The notes: a model not told the origin generated them from the letters alone. A stretch of 64,000 nucleotides of DNA from Zobellia russellii (GCF_018728565.1 NZ_JACSOI010000004.1:124001-188000); one strand, 5' to 3'. Positions 1-9,275 are shown, counted from the first letter of the stretch. Numbers and translations: made by a program.

Positions 1-952
1 TTTGAATCTGCTCAGCGGTATAGGGTAGTGGTGTTCCATTTCTCTGAGCTATTTCATTATTGTAAATGGCATACTGCTCCGAAGACATTAAGTTTGGAGC
101 GACAGAAAATTTGGAAACATTGTAAGAAGAGCTCAAATTAATACTAGGCTTACCGGATTTACCTCTTTTTGTAGTGATCAAAATAACACCGTTAGCAGCT
201 CTTGCACCGTAAATAGCAGCAGCACCATCTTTTAGTACGGTCAAGGACTCTATGTCCTGCGGAGCCAAATGCGAAAATGTGCTTGCTGTTATCCCGTCAA
301 TTAATATTAAAGGGGAATTGTTTCCTAGAGTAGATTTACCTCTAATAAGAAGAGTTAAATCATCATCGTTAGTAGATCCGGGCAAACCACCTCTATCGGC
401 TATAATTAATCCCGGTACAGTACCAGAAAGTGATTTGGCCAAATCTTTGTTACCGGCCTTGGCGATCTGTTCAGAACTTACAGTACTAACAGACCCTGTA
501 AGTTCTCCTTTTTTTCTGGTTGTATAACCAAGTACGACTACTTCATCAAGTTTGGCCGCATCCTCTTCTAGGGTGACGTTAATTTCAGATTGTCCCCCAA
601 CAGGAATTTCCTTTGAAGAGTACCCTATGTATGAAAACATAAGTATAGCTTGATCGTCATCAACTTCAATACTATAATTACCGTCAAAATCTGTAGAAGT
701 ACCGTTTGTACTACCTTTTACAAGAATAGTAACACCGGCAAGTGGTCCCATTGCGTCCGATACTGTACCTGTTACGGTGCGCTGAACGGGTTGGGTTTCA
801 AGGTTGTTTTTTAAAGACGACTCCTTATCTGTCGTAAATGCATGTGATTGGATTGGAATCGTTACAGCTAAGATTATCACGAACTTAAGAACGAATAATC
901 TTTTGATGGAGCTGCCTGGGCAACCCGCATCAGTGAACCATTTAATTTTCAT
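1..952 (-). CDS. SusC-like TonB-dependent receptor, N-terminal part (cut by window edge)
   Basis: My translation from the ATG at 952 downwards stays open to base 1, about 317 residues. It starts with a long signal sequence (hydrophobic stretch RLFVLKFVIILAVTIP, cleavage near SHA). A CarboxypepD_reg-like domain follows (VTGTVSDAMGPLAGVTILVK) and then the plug, with the SusC hallmarks EVVVLGY, LIDGI and AAAIYGARAANGVILITT. This is the outer-membrane import pore of a SusCD pair; the barrel and any susD lie outside the window. The about 560-base gap upstream carries three hairpins. It is separate from the SusC at 41523-44630, from which it differs clearly in sequence. The substrate cannot be told. 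Confidence 0.93.
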   Translation of the reverse strand, partial: MKIKWFTDAGCPGSSIKRLFVLKFVIILAVTIPIQSHAFTTDKESSLKNNLETQPVQRTVTGTVSDAMGPLAGVTILVKGSTNGTSTDFDGNYSIEVDDDQAILMFSYIGYSSKEIPVGGQSEINVTLEEDAAKLDEVVVLGYTTRKKGELTGSVSTVSSEQIAKAGNKDLAKSLSGTVPGLIIADRGGLPGSTNDDDLTLLIRGKSTLGNNSPLILIDGITASTFSHLAPQDIESLTVLKDGAAAIYGARAANGVILITTKRGKSGKPSINLSSSYNVSKFSVAPNLMSSEQYAIYNNEIAQRNGTPLPYTAEQIQ

Positions 953-980
953 AAATTTGAATTAGTTAGAGTTAAACATG

Positions 981-1025
981 CCCCAGGGTCAATGGGGTAT
1001 TACTTTACTTCATGCCTAGCATGAA
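981..1025 (-). promoter_or_regulatory. Tandem inverted repeats in the SusC leader
   Basis: CCCCA (981-985) pairs with TGGGG (993-997) around a 7-base loop. TTCATGC (1009-1015) pairs perfectly with GCATGAA (1019-1025) around CTA. Both lie 29-73 bases upstream of the SusC ATG and so in its 5' untranslated region. They could be leader hairpins that affect translation or RNA stability. The 17-base palindrome TTCATGCCTAGCATGAA could instead be a DNA operator. Role inferred from structure only. Confidence 0.45.
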
Positions 1026-1031
1026 ATTCAG

Positions 1032-1062
1032 AAGGAGGGTGTTGGCGCACTCTCCTTTTTTT
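1032..1062 (+). terminator. Rho-independent terminator-like hairpin on the plus strand, antisense to the SusC leader
   Basis: AAGGAGGGTG (1032-1041) pairs with CACTCTCCTT (1048-1057) over 10 positions, including one G-T wobble, around the loop TTGGCG. A T run continues to 1062. The wobble pairs only in plus-strand RNA; in minus-strand RNA it is an A-C mismatch. Structure and T tract therefore both favour plus-strand termination. No plus-strand gene precedes it, so it may end an antisense RNA running across the SusC start. Confidence 0.5.
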
Positions 1063-1412
1063 GGTCAGTTATATTGTGTTTTTATAGAGTTTTGGAATTG
1101 GGTCATATTTGTTTGGTTGGTATATGAAATTGATAATATTCATTTAGTTTTTACAAAAGAACCATAAAAAGGAGGGGGGATATTTGCGAAATTTAACTGG
1201 CTATTGCACTATTTTACCATTTTTAAGGTTTTGTTGGAAAAAATGCGCAAAAATTGAGTTTATAATGAAGAAAGTCCCAATTGTGGGAAGAAACTCAACA
1301 GAATGATTATCAGTTGAATCTTGAAAAGAAGTACTGATGATTTTATAAAATATAAAGAGTCACATAGAGCAAGGCTCTGTTATGCAGGGGGATACCATAC
1401 AATATTTATTCC

Positions 1413-1431
1413 AATGTAGATATACTACATT
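1413..1431. repeat. 7-5-7 inverted repeat between the response regulator and SusC genes
   Basis: AATGTAG (1413-1419) and CTACATT (1425-1431) are perfect inverted repeats separated by ATATA. The site lies about 460 bases upstream of the SusC start and 84 bases downstream of the response-regulator stop. It could be a regulator operator or a weak stem-loop; no T tract follows. Confidence 0.35.
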
Positions 1432-1496
1432 ACAGGAACCTGCGAGTAATATTCAATAGGTCTTAATGGGATAGAAAAATAAAGTTGCTAGGGCAG

Positions 1497-1525
1497 GTCT
1501 AAAATGAAGAGGTTTTATTTTAGAC
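1497..1525 (-). terminator. Stem-loop overlapping the response-regulator stop codon
   Basis: GTCTAAAAT (1497-1505) and ATTTTAGAC (1517-1525) form a perfect 9-bp stem with an 11-base loop. On the minus strand it includes the TAA stop of the response regulator. No clear T tract follows, so it is a weak terminator or an mRNA 3'-end stabiliser. Confidence 0.35.
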
Positions 1526-1916
1526 TTAAAAACACAGATTCTAATTGTTCTGTCTTAATGGGTTTTACAAAATAGTCCAGTATAGAGTTTATGCGTTGAG
1601 CTCTATCAATGTCTACGGGGTCTAAGGAGGAAGATATCATGTATATGTTGATTTTCTTCTTTAACTGATTTTCAATTTTTGAATATTCTTTTAAAAACTG
1701 AAAACCGTCCATAACCGGCATATCTATATCCAAAAATATAACATCGGGCAGTTCCGAGTTTGTATCAAGGTTTTCCTGTATAAACGACAAAGCCATCTCC
1801 CCATCTTCAAAAGCCAGTGTGCTTACGGACAAGTGCATGGTTTCCATTTTTTTAACCACTGTATAGCGGTAAATGTAATCGTCATCTATAATACAGATTT
1901 TAGGTGCATTTTTCAT
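1515..1916 (-). CDS. CheY-like single-domain response regulator
   Basis: A 133-residue protein made of one receiver domain and no output domain. The acidic pocket is IIDDDY (residues 9-14), the phospho-acceptor is D63 in FLDIDMPVMDG, and the conserved Lys is in YFVKPI near the C-terminus. It starts 4 bases after the stop of the multi-PAS kinase at 1921-4578, so the two are almost certainly co-transcribed and this is the likely phosphorylation partner. With no DNA-binding domain it must act by protein contact or pass phosphate on. Confidence 0.9.
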   Translation of the reverse strand: MKNAPKICIIDDDYIYRYTVVKKMETMHLSVSTLAFEDGEMALSFIQENLDTNSELPDVIFLDIDMPVMDGFQFLKEYSKIENQLKKKINIYMISSSLDPVDIDRAQRINSILDYFVKPIKTEQLESVFLSLK

Positions 1917-1920
1917 TCTG

Positions 1921-4578
1921 TCAATTAAAATTTATAGTAAAAGTAGTACCCTGATCTACTTTGCTGGTTGCATAAATAGTACCGCCCATAGCCTCTATTT
2001 GAGATTTGGTTAAAAATAAACCAACACCTTTAGCGTCCGGATGCCTATGGAAAACTTTATTTAGGCCAAATAATTTATGTCCGTGCTGTTCCAAGTCTAT
2101 ACCTAGGCCATTATCTTTAAATTTCAGCATTATTTTACCATCTAGGTACATTGATTCTATTTCTATTTCTGGTTTTCGTTTTTCAGACCTATACTTTATA
2201 GCATTGCTTATCAGGTTTAAAAAAATACTTTCTAAATAGATTCTGTGATATTCAATCTTAGGACATTTTGTAAAATTGGATGTAATGGTAATACCCGATT
2301 TTAGAATTTGACCGGCCAAAACATCTTTAGTTATATTCAGCATGTCTTCAAATAAAATATCTTGAATATCTTCACTAGAAGGTTCGCTTTTTGTTTTTAA
2401 CGCTTCAACTAGTGTATTTAGTGTTAAAGTGAGGTGATTTATTACTGTTTCAAATTTTTCAAATAAACTTGAACGTAGGGTTTCACTATCCGTGGTTTTA
2501 TAGATATCTAAAAGTGAATTAAGGTTACTTACTGGCGAGCGTAAGTTGTGTGAAGTAATATGGGTGAAATCTGCAAGTTGTTTGTTTTGCTCCGTTAATT
2601 TTTTTGCAAACCCCTCAAGGTTCTCTTTTGCTTTAATGAGCTTCCTTTCCGCTGCTTTTTGCTTGGTAATGTCCCGTATGGCCAAAGAGACTAAAATTCC
2701 ATCCTCCCACTGTAATGGAGCCATATTTATCTGAATAGGTATTTTTTTACCCGTTTTGTGTATAGCAAAAAGCTCTTCTATGATACCAACTTGTCTTGTG
2801 TTATTATTTACCGAAAATTTAGCTGCTTTAACAGATGCAAGAATACACGGTATTAAAGGCTCTACGGAAGCGTTTACCAATTCTTTAGATGAATATTGAA
2901 ATAAGCTTTCGGTTTGTTTATTGACGAGTTGAATGGAGCCCTCCTCATCTATTATTATCATGGCATCCGGTGCGGACTCTAACAGGCCTTTAAATTTCTT
3001 TTCGGCCATTTTAAGTTCGGTTACATCTTGAGTTGTACCAATAACCTCTAAAATTTCATCTTTTTCATTAGTTATAACCTTACCCATTACATGAATGGTT
3101 TTAATTTTTCCAGAAGGGGTAATAATTCTATGTGAGAAACTCTTGAACAATTTTGTTTTCAATGTTTCTTCCATATGATCGAAAATCATTTGTCTATCAT
3201 CAGGATGTATGAGACTTTCAAATTTTTTTTGATCAAAATCTGAGATATCTTTATCGCTTTCAAAAATTCTATGTAAACTTTTGGACCAATACCCTTTGTT
3301 CGTAATAAAATTACGCCGCCAGTGTCCCATTAAAGTCATTTGTTCAGCAAAATTGAGCAACTGATTTTTGGCAAGAAGTTCGTTTTGATATTTTTTTAAA
3401 TCGGATATGTCTGTTGAAACTACAATAAAACCAATATTTTTTCCTTGGTCATTTTTAACTGAGGATACTGTGCATTGAACAGGTACTACATGACCATCTT
3501 TACGGATATACCTCCACTCCCTGGTATCGTTTACGTTTTCATACTCTAAATCTTTATAATGGCTGAATTCATCAGGGTTCTTTTTGTAAATAACGGCAAG
3601 ATCTTTTCTAAATTGATTTACCTCTTCTGGAAACAGAAAATGAGTTGGCTCTCTTTTACCTTTCATTTCTTCTTCCGTATAGCCTAGAAGTTTTTCGGCT
3701 CCTTTATTAAAATGATTTATAATACCGTTACTGTCTGTTGAAAAGATAGAAATAGATTCCGAGTTGTAAATAGCTCTCAATTGTGCATGGGCAATGTTCA
3801 GCTGCAGTTTAGAGAATTTTACGTCACTTATATCCTGAACTAGGCCAATGACATTAATGATTTTTCCATCTATGATTTCGGGTTTACCTATGACCCGTAC
3901 CCAACGGAGGTTGTTTTTAGCAGTAATTAATTCAAAATCAAAGTCAAATGGTACACCGTTTTCAATAACATCGTTAACTTTGGCCCTTAGGATAGGACGG
4001 CTTTTTTTCTCTTCAAAAAAGCTGATAGCCTCTTCTAAAACAGGTTGGTACCCCGGTAAAACTTCATGTATTTCTCTGGTTATTCTACTCCAGAAAACTT
4101 TTTTTGTAGCTATACTAATTTCCCAAGTCCCTATTTTTGCAACCTCTTTTGTTTGCGTAAAAATATCTAGTGTCCTAGCTACTTTTAATTCACTCTCTTT
4201 ATTGGGAGTAATATCAATAGTATGAATAAAGAGACCTCCTACTTGGTTTTTTGATGCATACCAAGGGTGTATATCCCAATACAGCCATTGTACGGTACCA
4301 TCTTTTCGTGTAAATGGTGTTTCATCGTATATGTTAATGGCATTTTTTAGACACTGTTGGTACAAGTCTTTAGAATCCTCGCTCAAATGTGGGAAAATAT
4401 CAAAGTAACACCTACCTATAATTTCAATTCCCTCTAGTTTATATTCTTTGATCCAGCAATTGGAGACGGCAAGGAAACGCATATTCTTGTCCAACATCGC
4501 AATAGCAGTGGGTGCTTGTTCAACAAAAATTTCGTGGTAGGGTATATTTTTTTTTGATTTTTTGGTTGCTTGTTTCAA
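1921..4578 (-). CDS. Soluble multi-PAS sensor histidine kinase
   Basis: An 885-residue protein with no signal peptide or membrane segment. It has about five PAS/PAC sensor units in tandem (roughly residues 10-130, 140-255, 265-390, 400-520 and 530-650), recognised from repeated motifs such as DITPNKE, GLVQDISD, VVSTDISD, GTTQDVTEL and AIRDITKQ. A kinase core follows: H-box TSHNLRSP with phospho-acceptor H677, N-box NLISNAIKY, G1 box DNGLGID and G2 box KGVGLFLTKSQ. It would sense an intracellular signal (redox, gas or ligand; not determinable) and phosphorylate the CheY-like protein encoded 4 bases downstream. SHNLRSP in place of SHELRTP is common in Bacteroidota PAS kinases. Confidence 0.92.
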   Translation of the reverse strand: MKQATKKSKKNIPYHEIFVEQAPTAIAMLDKNMRFLAVSNCWIKEYKLEGIEIIGRCYFDIFPHLSEDSKDLYQQCLKNAINIYDETPFTRKDGTVQWLYWDIHPWYASKNQVGGLFIHTIDITPNKESELKVARTLDIFTQTKEVAKIGTWEISIATKKVFWSRITREIHEVLPGYQPVLEEAISFFEEKKSRPILRAKVNDVIENGVPFDFDFELITAKNNLRWVRVIGKPEIIDGKIINVIGLVQDISDVKFSKLQLNIAHAQLRAIYNSESISIFSTDSNGIINHFNKGAEKLLGYTEEEMKGKREPTHFLFPEEVNQFRKDLAVIYKKNPDEFSHYKDLEYENVNDTREWRYIRKDGHVVPVQCTVSSVKNDQGKNIGFIVVSTDISDLKKYQNELLAKNQLLNFAEQMTLMGHWRRNFITNKGYWSKSLHRIFESDKDISDFDQKKFESLIHPDDRQMIFDHMEETLKTKLFKSFSHRIITPSGKIKTIHVMGKVITNEKDEILEVIGTTQDVTELKMAEKKFKGLLESAPDAMIIIDEEGSIQLVNKQTESLFQYSSKELVNASVEPLIPCILASVKAAKFSVNNNTRQVGIIEELFAIHKTGKKIPIQINMAPLQWEDGILVSLAIRDITKQKAAERKLIKAKENLEGFAKKLTEQNKQLADFTHITSHNLRSPVSNLNSLLDIYKTTDSETLRSSLFEKFETVINHLTLTLNTLVEALKTKSEPSSEDIQDILFEDMLNITKDVLAGQILKSGITITSNFTKCPKIEYHRIYLESIFLNLISNAIKYRSEKRKPEIEIESMYLDGKIMLKFKDNGLGIDLEQHGHKLFGLNKVFHRHPDAKGVGLFLTKSQIEAMGGTIYATSKVDQGTTFTINFN

Positions 4579-4741
4579 ACTTGGTCAGTTTATAGGAATA
4601 TACTTTCAAGATAAGAATTATTTACTGATGTTTTGAAGGGTTTTATATTTTTTTAACTAAACGGATGTAGGAGCTGAAATAAATGTCCTGTAAGGAGGTA
4701 TTGGTACTGTAATGTGAAGTAAAGTGAGTGCTATTTTAAAC

Positions 4742-5599
4742 TTATTTCATTTTATAGCTTTCTTTATAGGCAGTGGGCGTACAGTTGGTTGCAGCTTTAA
4801 ATTGTCTGTTAAAGTTAGACAATGTTCTAAACCCGCTTTGGTAACATGCTTGTGAGGCGTTCATTTTCTTATCAATAAGTAGCTTGCATGCGTGTCCGAT
4901 ACGAATTTCGCTTACAAATTCCGAAAATGTTTTATTAGCATGGGTCTTAAAATATCTGCTAAAAGATGATGTGGTCATATTGGTTAGTCCGGCCATCTCC
5001 GTTATTGGAATTTTACGGGTAAAATGTTTCATTACATGGGCATAAACCATGTTCATACGCTCTGTATCACCTTCTCTTAGAGTATTGGTATATCCAGAAC
5101 TTGCCAAAACTTTTAAATCTTCGGTCTTGGAAAGAAGGTTTAAAATATGGAGTAATCCTAAAACGGCATCAAAACCTTGTAAATTGGGTAGTTCCTTTAG
5201 TTTCTTTCCAACTATGGTCGCAGTTTTTCCAATCACATCAAAACCACGTAAACTCTTTTTAAAGAGATGTCTTAGTCTAATGTACTCTTCTTTTTGCAAC
5301 AAGGATTCGCCTATAAAATCGTAATCAAAATAAACCACAATACCTTCGGCTCTTTTTCCGGAGTCTTCCGTATCACTTTTCCACAGGTGGGGAAGGTTTG
5401 GTCCTGTAAATGTTATATCACCCACATAGAATTGTTTTACATGATCCCCAATAAAGCGGGTACCTTGCCCTTTTAAGACCATAAATAATTGGTATTCTGG
5501 ATGAAAATGCCAATTAGGGTCAAAAATAGGTTGGTTAAGTTGTTGTACCACAAAAGCATGTGTTTTAGGTATTGGAGATTTTTTAAGGGCAGTTTTCAT
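4742..5599 (-). CDS. AraC-family transcriptional regulator with N-terminal cupin domain
   Basis: A 285-residue protein. Residues about 20-110 look like the AraC N-terminal cupin (WHFHPEYQLFMVLKGQG; IGDHVKQFYVGDITFTGP). Residues about 185-283 are a double helix-turn-helix AraC DNA-binding domain (ITEMAGLTNMTTSSFSRYFK; ASQACYQSGFRTLSNFNRQFK). It is transcribed divergently from the ThuA/dehydrogenase gene at 5751. The 151-base gap holds a perfect 8-6-8 palindrome. That arrangement suggests it senses a sugar-like ligand and controls the 5751-11276 cassette and perhaps itself. Confidence 0.92.
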   Translation of the reverse strand: MKTALKKSPIPKTHAFVVQQLNQPIFDPNWHFHPEYQLFMVLKGQGTRFIGDHVKQFYVGDITFTGPNLPHLWKSDTEDSGKRAEGIVVYFDYDFIGESLLQKEEYIRLRHLFKKSLRGFDVIGKTATIVGKKLKELPNLQGFDAVLGLLHILNLLSKTEDLKVLASSGYTNTLREGDTERMNMVYAHVMKHFTRKIPITEMAGLTNMTTSSFSRYFKTHANKTFSEFVSEIRIGHACKLLIDKKMNASQACYQSGFRTLSNFNRQFKAATNCTPTAYKESYKMK

Positions 5600-5629
5600 A
5601 AAACGTATTTATGATATTATAGATACTAA

Positions 5630-5651
5630 TTTATCACTAAAATGTGATAAA
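5630..5651. promoter_or_regulatory. Candidate operator in the AraC / dehydrogenase divergent region
   Basis: TTTATCAC (5630-5637) and GTGATAAA (5644-5651) are perfect inverted repeats with a 6-base AT-rich spacer. The site is 31 bases upstream of the AraC start and 100 bases upstream of the plus-strand start. AraC proteins more often bind direct repeats, so a different regulator is also possible. Confidence 0.45.
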
Positions 5652-5750
5652 TATACATATGATGACATAATACAGTCGGCATCTGACAATAGACAGTCTA
5701 CCATACCTTCATTTATTTCATAAAATTGGGGTGTACTTATTTCCAACATT

Positions 5751-8700
5751 ATGAAAACTGAGATAAAATTGTTTTTTAGCTTTCTGGCATTGAGTCTTTT
5801 AATGGTTTCTTGCCAGACTAAAAGTGAAGAAAAAAATCTATTGGATGATAAGCCTAGACGATTGGAATTACTGTTTTTGGGCCATGATAAGGATAATCAT
5901 AATTCCAGGGCCTATATGCCTATTTTAGCTTCGGCATTGGCCAAAGATGCAATCAACATTACGTATACGGAAGATGTAAGCGATATTAATACTGAAAACT
6001 TGAGTCTTTATGATGGTCTAATTATCTATGCCAATCATGAACAGATTACTGCCGATCAAGAAGAGGCCTTGTTAGATTTTGTGGAACAAGGCAAAGGATT
6101 TATACCTATTCATTCGGCAAGTTTTTGTTTTAAAAATTCAGAGGAATATATAGATTTGGTAGGTGCCCAGTTCGCTACACACGAGACGGGAACATTTACG
6201 GCAACCGTTATAGATTCTACCCATCCAGCTATTAAAAATATTGAGGAATTTGAAACTTGGGATGAAACTTATATTCATGATAAAATAGCCAAAGACATTA
6301 CTGTTTTAATGGAGCGTGTAGAAGGCAACCAACGTGAACCGTATACCTGGGTAAAGCAATATGGAGAAGGAAAGGTTTTTTATACGGCCCTTGGCCATGA
6401 TGAACGCACTTGGGAAAATCCTAAATTCCATAAGCTTTTAAAGGAAGGAATTCTTTGGGCGGTAAGTAATCGGGCCAAACAGAATTGGGCGGCATTTGTA
6501 AAAGAAATGCCGGAATTGAAATATGAGGAAAGAGATAATATTCCCAATTATGAGAAAAGAGACCCTCCTTTAAAATACCAACTGCCGCTCGCGCCTGAAG
6601 AATCTGCAAAACTTATTCAAGTTCCACCAGGTTTTGAACTTCAGCTGTTTGCTTCTGAGCCTGATATTGTAAATCCTATAGCGGCCAATTGGGATGAGAA
6701 AGGGAGGCTTTGGGTCATTGAAACTGTAGATTACCCAAACACTGTTCGTGATGATAAAGGAGAAGGAGATGATCGAATAAAAATTCTGGAAGATACCAAT
6801 GGTGATGGTCGCGCGGATAAGGTTACCGTTTTTGCGGATAAGCTGAATATACCCACTAGTTTTACTTTTTATAATGGCGGAATAATAGTTTCCCAAGCGC
6901 CCCATTTTTTGTTTTTAAAAGATGCTGATGGCGATGATAAAGCCGATATAAGGGAAATTATAATTGATGGATGGGGCACTTTTGATACGCATGCAGGCCC
7001 TTCTAACCTTCAAAGGGGAATTGATAACAAGGTATATGGAGTGGTAGGTTATTCAGGGTTTAAGGGTTCAATATATGGTGAGGAACATCAGTTTTCTCAG
7101 GGAATGTATCGCTTTGCACCTAAAAAGAAAACATTTGAGTTTTTAACAAGGACCAGTAATAATACCTGGGGGTTGGGTATTACCGAAGACAACGCTCTTT
7201 TTGCTTCTACGGCAAACAATACGCATAGTGTGTATTTAGGCATTCCGGATAAAAACTTAAAAGGCGTAGAAGGTATTCCGCTAAATGGAAGCGTTAAAAT
7301 AGATGGTCATTATGATATACGGCCCATAACTAAAAACATTAGACAGGTAGATGTCTTTGGAGGGTTCACCGCTGCTGCAGGACATCACTTTTATACAGCA
7401 CGGGATTTTCCAAAATCGTTTTTTAATAAGATTGCGTTTGTCTGCGAACCTACCGGTGGTCTGGTCCACATGGCCAGAATACATGAAAAAGGGGCCGGCT
7501 ATGAAGAAACCGATGGTGGAAACCTTTTGGCCAGTTCAGATGAATGGGTATCTCCTGTGGAAGCAAAGGTTGGTCCGGACGGAGCCGTATGGGTTTTGGA
7601 CTGGTACAATTTTATTATTCAGCATAACCCAACACCTAATGAAGAAAGAGGCGGTTACGATGCGGTAAACGGAAAAGGAAATGCGTATGAAAATCCACTT
7701 AGGGATAAGTCCAGAGGCCGTATTTATAGAGTCGTTTCAAAAAATAGCAAGAGCAAACAAAAAATGACTTTGGATAAGGGCAAACCGGAAGAACTGGTAA
7801 GGGCTCTTTCTCATAGCAATATGTTCTGGCGAATGACCGCACAACGCTTATTGGTAGAACGTGCAGACCGTGATGTGGTAAAATCCCTTGTTAATCTGGT
7901 TTCCAAAACAGAAGTAGATGAGCTAGGAATGAATCCAGCAGCTTTGCATGCCCTTTGGACTTTGGAAGGGTTAGGTACTTTGGAATCCAACCCTGAAACA
8001 TATAATGTAATTATGGATGCTCTTGGGCACCCCGCTCCATCGGTACGAAGGGCGGCTATACAAATAGCGCCTAAATCTGTCCGTACAGATAAGGCTATTT
8101 TGAAAGAAGACCTTTTGAATGATGAAAATCCCAAAGTTCGTTTGGCGGCATTGCTCTATTTTTCCGAAAGACCAAGCTCCAAGGAAATTGGCAGTATGTT
8201 GTATGGAATGAGTAGTGCCCAAGAAATCGTAGACGATATTTGGCTTTCAAAAGCACTCTACGCTGCTGCCAGTGTGCACCCTAAAGGGTTTATGCAACAT
8301 ATAGAAATGGTTAAACCGGTGGTGGATGATAGTGTTGAAGAACTAGACCGATTTGATGTAAACTATGACCATTCTAGTTGGGGAACTATGGAGCTTCCGC
8401 AATTTATAGAAGATGCAGGACTAGAGATAGATGGTATTGTTTGGTTCAGTAAACAATTTAGTATTTCCAAGAATGTATCAAACCTTTCGGGAACCATTTC
8501 TCTAGGCCCAATAGACGATTCTGATGTGGTATATATAAACGGACTTAAAGTTGGGGCTACCGAACAGAGCTATGATAAGGACCGTGTATATAAAGTACCC
8601 AAAGGCATCTTAAAAAAAGGTGTGAACCGCGTATCCATTCGTGTAGAAGATACCGGAGGTGGCGGTGGAATTTATGGCGATGAAAATAAAATGTTTTTGC

Positions 8701-9257
8701 AATACGGAAACAACAAAATATCGCTCTCCGGAAAATGGAGGTACGAAGTTGAAAAAAACCTGCTCAAAAGTACAGATGAAGTGTTTGCGAATTCCAGTAT
8801 AGCACAAGTTTTTGCCGAAGCCTATCGTGATAAGATTGATGATGTAGAAAATAATTCTTCAGAAAACGGGAAGCGATTGGTGGTACGGATGCGCACGGTC
8901 AAGAATGAAATGAAATATGACCTGTCGGAATTTATAGTGCCGGCCGGAGAATCCGTAGAACTAGTATTGGAAAACATAGATTTTATGCAGCATAACTTGG
9001 TAATCGTAAAACAGGGGGCGATGGAGAAAGTAGGATTGGCTTCGGACAAACTTGCTGCAGACCCTAACGGAGCCAAACAGAATTATGTGCCTAAAATGGA
9101 CGAAGTGCTTTTTGCCACAACGTTGGTTGACCCAGAACAGACGGTCACCTTAAAATTTATCGCTCCAAACGAACCTGGTGAATATCCCTTTATATGCACA
9201 TTTCCGGGGCATTGGCGCATTATGAAAGGCATTATGAAGGTAGTCCCTAACTTATAA
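5751..9257 (+). CDS. ThuA / PVC-type membrane-bound dehydrogenase / HEAT / cupredoxin fusion lipoprotein
   Basis: A 1168-residue protein with a lipoprotein signal (lipobox LMVSC, C21). Domains in order: ThuA-like glutamine-amidotransferase fold (about 35-245; LFLGHDKDNHNS, GHDERTWENP); a beta-propeller dehydrogenase of the type annotated 'PVC-type heme-binding membrane-bound dehydrogenase' (about 285-660; ILEDTNGDGRADK, DGAVWVLDWYN); HEAT-like helices (about 690-860); a beta-sandwich (about 890-1010); and a C-terminal type-1 copper domain (about 1040-1168) with ligands H1081 (MQHN), C1149, H1154 and M1158 (CTFPGHWRIM). The likely role is periplasmic or surface oxidation of a sugar, with electrons passed to the fused copper site. 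It is first in a three-gene operon. It has no CxxCH heme motif, unlike the related protein at 53564-55789. Confidence 0.88.
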   Translation: MKTEIKLFFSFLALSLLMVSCQTKSEEKNLLDDKPRRLELLFLGHDKDNHNSRAYMPILASALAKDAINITYTEDVSDINTENLSLYDGLIIYANHEQITADQEEALLDFVEQGKGFIPIHSASFCFKNSEEYIDLVGAQFATHETGTFTATVIDSTHPAIKNIEEFETWDETYIHDKIAKDITVLMERVEGNQREPYTWVKQYGEGKVFYTALGHDERTWENPKFHKLLKEGILWAVSNRAKQNWAAFVKEMPELKYEERDNIPNYEKRDPPLKYQLPLAPEESAKLIQVPPGFELQLFASEPDIVNPIAANWDEKGRLWVIETVDYPNTVRDDKGEGDDRIKILEDTNGDGRADKVTVFADKLNIPTSFTFYNGGIIVSQAPHFLFLKDADGDDKADIREIIIDGWGTFDTHAGPSNLQRGIDNKVYGVVGYSGFKGSIYGEEHQFSQGMYRFAPKKKTFEFLTRTSNNTWGLGITEDNALFASTANNTHSVYLGIPDKNLKGVEGIPLNGSVKIDGHYDIRPITKNIRQVDVFGGFTAAAGHHFYTARDFPKSFFNKIAFVCEPTGGLVHMARIHEKGAGYEETDGGNLLASSDEWVSPVEAKVGPDGAVWVLDWYNFIIQHNPTPNEERGGYDAVNGKGNAYENPLRDKSRGRIYRVVSKNSKSKQKMTLDKGKPEELVRALSHSNMFWRMTAQRLLVERADRDVVKSLVNLVSKTEVDELGMNPAALHALWTLEGLGTLESNPETYNVIMDALGHPAPSVRRAAIQIAPKSVRTDKAILKEDLLNDENPKVRLAALLYFSERPSSKEIGSMLYGMSSAQEIVDDIWLSKALYAAASVHPKGFMQHIEMVKPVVDDSVEELDRFDVNYDHSSWGTMELPQFIEDAGLEIDGIVWFSKQFSISKNVSNLSGTISLGPIDDSDVVYINGLKVGATEQSYDKDRVYKVPKGILKKGVNRVSIRVEDTGGGGGIYGDENKMFLQYGNNKISLSGKWRYEVEKNLLKSTDEVFANSSIAQVFAEAYRDKIDDVENNSSENGKRLVVRMRTVKNEMKYDLSEFIVPAGESVELVLENIDFMQHNLVIVKQGAMEKVGLASDKLAADPNGAKQNYVPKMDEVLFATTLVDPEQTVTLKFIAPNEPGEYPFICTFPGHWRIMKGIMKVVPNL

Positions 9258-9275
9258 TTTCTTAAAAATAAATAC

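Larger units (their letters stand above)
953..1514. other. Gene-free leader and promoter region upstream of the partial SusC gene
   Basis: No credible ORF lies in these 562 bases. Next to the SusC start there are three consecutive inverted repeats (981-997, 1009-1025, 1032-1057), and a fourth at 1413-1431. A weak candidate promoter for the minus strand is AATTTTTG (plus 1248-1255) with a TTG about 22 bases further upstream, which would give a leader of nearly 300 nucleotides. That promoter call is tentative. Confidence 0.55.

Noticed and set aside
252-527. 91-codon plus-strand ORF at the window start
   Set aside because: It is the opposite strand of the SusC plug domain, whose frame shows clear family motifs.
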